A stretch of DNA of 64,000 bases. It comes from Babylonia areolata (Eukaryota; Mollusca; Gastropoda; Neogastropoda; Buccinidae). The position numbers and the translations under genes are program-made. How positions within the stretch are numbered: the first letter of the stretch is position 1; each line of letters opens with the position of its first letter. The DNA lies in the NCBI RefSeq assembly GCF_041734735.1, contig NC_134876.1, positions 27,191,252 to 27,255,251 of the forward strand, in the 5' to 3' direction. Under the pieces are notes generated by a model, which worked only from the letters and a program-made list of their open reading frames with translations, ran no database searches and was not told the DNA's origin. Positions 63,395 through 64,000 of this stretch are shown in pieces.

Positions 63395-63535
63395 ACATGA
63401 ATGTTTTCAGATACAAACGGAGTATGGCTGCCAACATGACGGGGTAAAAACGGTCATACACGTAAAAGCCCACTCGTGTAAATACGAGTGAACGGGGAGT
63501 TGCAGTCCACAAACGAAGAAGAAAAAGAAGATACA
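63395..63535 (+). mobile_element. Short interspersed repeat (SINE C)
   Basis: Contains CGGTCATACACGTAAAAGCC, CACTCGTGTAAATACGAGTG and an AACGAAGAAGAAAAAGAAG tail, which I associate with a common gastropod short repeat. Confidence 0.6.
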
Positions 63536-64000
63536 ATGTGGTGATAACCAGCCATGAAAGGTGTGTGCCCCCCCCCCCCCCCCACACACACACACTACCC
63601 CCACCCCCAACCCCTACCCACAAAACAACAACAACGACAACAAAATAATAAATACCATCCCTCATACCAGATGACACCAGCAATACGTGTACCACCAAGT
63701 CCATCTGTTAGTGCAGGAGGGGGCACGAGTATAATTTCCTTTTAATATTTTTCTTTTCTTTTCTTTCGAAGAAAATATGTTTCAACCACACTTTGGTCGG
63801 TTGCTTTCCTGACGCGGGAAGCATGCTCACGTTAACAGGCATGGCACCTTTCCACCTTGGAGGCAAGGAAAACCAGAACTACAGTCACCAGGGGGGCAAC
63901 AGATTACGCCTGTCTTCAGGATGACAAAAAGCGTACCGTGAGATGACTTGAAGCACACGCTACACGGCAGTGTGACATGCGGGGATTTCCTGGAAAGGTA
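63536..64000. other. Right edge, no gene recognised
   Basis: A C17 run and CA-rich stretch to about 63600, then unique sequence. The last bases CCTGGAAAG/GTA could be a donor cut by the window edge, but no coding frame is convincing. Confidence 0.3.

Overview
This window is eukaryotic: an intron-rich, transposon- and minisatellite-laden animal genome. Several short interspersed elements and non-LTR retrotransposons resemble families I associate with gastropod molluscs, so a marine snail is my best guess. That is inference from repeat style, not a database match. There are no bacterial-type operons, and most open frames are readings of tandem repeats.

Three multi-exon genes can be assembled with consistent splice phases. 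(1) MRPS7 (mitochondrial small-subunit protein uS7m), minus strand, six coding exons from 19237 down to 7218, about 232 residues. (2) An LRRC14/PRAME-family leucine-rich-repeat gene, plus strand, five coding exons from 22093 to 33962, about 530 residues. (3) An unrecognised small secreted cysteine-rich protein, minus strand, from 59162 down to 47642 (four exons), with a possible fifth exon ending at 44148. It has a signal peptide and ten cysteines in the mature chain. A fourth gene is only hinted at by exon-like patches near the left edge (175-801).

Layout: 1-7.2 kb is mostly minisatellites. 7.2-19.2 kb is MRPS7 with large repeat-filled introns and LINE fragments. 19.7-21.1 kb is an RNase H-bearing LINE end. 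21.1-34 kb is the LRRC14-like gene, with a DIRS-like fossil in intron 1 and a LINE fragment in intron 2. A CR1-like LINE follows its stop codon. 36-43 kb is a nest of SINE, LINE and other insertions, several of which split one older minisatellite. 43.4-59.2 kb is the secreted-protein gene, carrying a broken Ty3/Gypsy fossil (44742-47596, flanked by a 5-bp duplication) and a LINE with endonuclease and reverse transcriptase. 59.2-64 kb is SINEs, microsatellites and minisatellites.

The most striking pattern is that minisatellites in these genes are seeded on exon edges. At about ten splice junctions in three unrelated genes, the repeat unit contains a copy of the splice site plus 5 to 40 bases of the adjoining exon, producing ladders of decoy acceptors or donors. 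Upstream of MRPS7 exon 4, five consecutive decoy acceptors are spaced exactly 33 bp apart and stay open and in frame. Their use would insert multiples of an 11-residue repeat into a mitochondrial ribosomal protein.
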